DNA from: Robiginitomaculum sp.
GTDB taxonomy: Bacteria > Pseudomonadota > Alphaproteobacteria > Caulobacterales > Maricaulaceae
Reading direction: 5' to 3'
Assembly: GCA_026993275.1 (NCBI GenBank)
Contig: JALWUB010000186.1
Coordinates: forward strand, 1 to 6,640
Length of the DNA: 6,640 nt
The stretch's first letter is position 1; each line of letters begins with the position of its first letter. The notes beneath the pieces were generated by a model. It saw only the letters and a program-made list of their open reading frames with translations, was not told the DNA's origin and did no database searches. Position numbers and translations under genes: made by a program. Positions 5,938-6,640 of this stretch are shown in pieces.

Positions 5938-6640
5938 ATGAGCGACACCCTCACACCACATCCGCGCCCTGCACGGCTGATCAGCCTGTGGCTGTTTGCC
6001 GTCACCGGCTTTCTGGTGGCGATGATTGTTGTCGGCGGCGCGACACGGCTGACCGATTCGGGGCTGTCCATCACCGAGTGGAAACCGGTCAGCGGCGTGC
6101 TGCCGCCCCTGAGCGCCGAAGCCTGGCAGAAGGAGTTTGCGCATTACCGGCAAATCCCCGAATACAAGCTGCAAAACCGCGGCATGACGCTGGCCCAGTT
6201 CAAGGGCATTTTCTGGTGGGAATGGAGCCACCGCCTGCTGGGCCGCCTGATCGGCTTTGTCGTGCTCATCCCCCTGCTGATCTTTGCCGCGCGGCGCCAG
6301 ATCCCGCCCTGGCTGGGCCGCCGCCTTGTGCTGTTGCTGGGACTTGGCGCGCTGCAGGGTTTCATCGGCTGGTGGATGGTCTCCAGCGGCCTCGGCGGGC
6401 TTGGCGACCGTCTCGATGTCACCGCCACGCGCCTGGCCGTGCACATGGGCATGGCGCTGATCATACTGGGCCTGGCCTTCTGGACCGCACTGGATGCCCG
6501 CGCGGGCGGGCCTGTGCATGGCCGCCGCCGCCCGCTGGCGCTGGGCTTTGCCGCGGCGGTCTGGGTGCAGGCCGTTCTGGGCGCGCTGGTGGCGGGCAAT
6601 GATGGCGGCTATGTGAACAACACCTGGCCGCTCATGGATG
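5938..6640 (+). CDS. ctaA: Heme A synthase (CtaA/Cox15 family), 3'-truncated by the window
   Basis: The frame from ATG 5938 stays open to the end of the window, giving 234 residues of a protein that is usually about 350-360 long. It is a multi-pass inner-membrane enzyme that oxidises the C8 methyl of heme O to a formyl group, producing heme A for aa3-type cytochrome oxidase. Family signs are VGGATRLTDSGLSITEWKPVSG (32-53) after the first membrane segment (about 14-34), FWWEWSHRLLGR (92-103) with His98, RLAVHMG (165-171) with His169, and NNTWPLMD (227-234), the last visible residues. Further hydrophobic segments lie at about 104-118, 128-148, 170-184 and 200-219. His98 and His169 correspond to conserved heme-ligand histidines of the N-terminal half; the second pair lies beyond the window. 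The insert with EYKLQNRGMTLAQFKGIFWWEW is typical of the Cox15-like proteobacterial and mitochondrial form. No strong Shine-Dalgarno site precedes the start. Confidence 0.95.
   Translation, partial: MSDTLTPHPRPARLISLWLFAVTGFLVAMIVVGGATRLTDSGLSITEWKPVSGVLPPLSAEAWQKEFAHYRQIPEYKLQNRGMTLAQFKGIFWWEWSHRLLGRLIGFVVLIPLLIFAARRQIPPWLGRRLVLLLGLGALQGFIGWWMVSSGLGGLGDRLDVTATRLAVHMGMALIILGLAFWTALDARAGGPVHGRRRPLALGFAAAVWVQAVLGALVAGNDGGYVNNTWPLMD

Overview
The window is GC-rich, tightly packed bacterial DNA, most likely from the chromosome of an alphaproteobacterium. The support is the Cox15-type heme A synthase (subunit assembly for aa3-type cytochrome oxidase), a thioredoxin-reductase-like ferredoxin-NADP reductase ending in a [12 protein letters not shown] motif, an adrenodoxin-type [2Fe-2S] ferredoxin, and a short chorismate mutase of the kind common in that class. 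The genus cannot be told from sequence reading alone. No insertion sequence, phage gene, CRISPR array or integrase is visible.

Layout, left to right. (1) Positions 1-1190, plus strand: the 3' end of an adenylate-forming acyl ligase, joined by an ATGA overlap to an extended SDR / NAD-dependent epimerase-like protein. This pairing resembles bacterial ceramide (sphingolipid) loci, where an acyl-ACP ligase sits beside a ceramide reductase; that link is inference. (2) Positions 1234-2049, minus strand: an unusual exported protein with a signal peptide, an exact 12-residue His/Arg/Glu repeat, a Gly/Tyr-rich middle, an Asp tract and a short C-terminal domain with two cysteines. (3) Positions 2166-2555, plus: a free-standing histidine phosphotransfer (HPt) protein, whose 3' end overlaps by 55 bp the convergent chorismate mutase gene (2501-2845, minus). 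(4) Positions 2996-4475, plus: a ferredoxin-NADP reductase followed by a ferredoxin, a complete small electron-transfer chain from NADPH. (5) Positions 4586-5332, plus: a LuxR-type quorum-sensing regulator whose ligand pocket lacks several invariant residues, preceded by a nested inverted repeat and closed by a strong intrinsic terminator. (6) Positions 5479-5724: a small helical protein of unknown function. (7) Positions 5793-5868: tRNA-Lys(CUU). (8) From 5938 to the window edge: ctaA, heme A synthase, truncated by the window.

How the parts may work together. The reductase/ferredoxin pair is the obvious functional unit. In mitochondria the same type of [2Fe-2S] ferredoxin with its reductase is linked to Cox15-dependent heme A synthesis, so its closeness to ctaA is suggestive, although three loci lie between them. 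The LuxR-type gene has no luxI-type synthase in the window and looks like a solo receptor. The most unusual gene is the minus-strand His/Tyr/Asp-rich exported protein: its internal repeats differ only at synonymous sites. No gene-free stretch longer than 300 bases exists; the intergenic gaps are at most about 150 bases.
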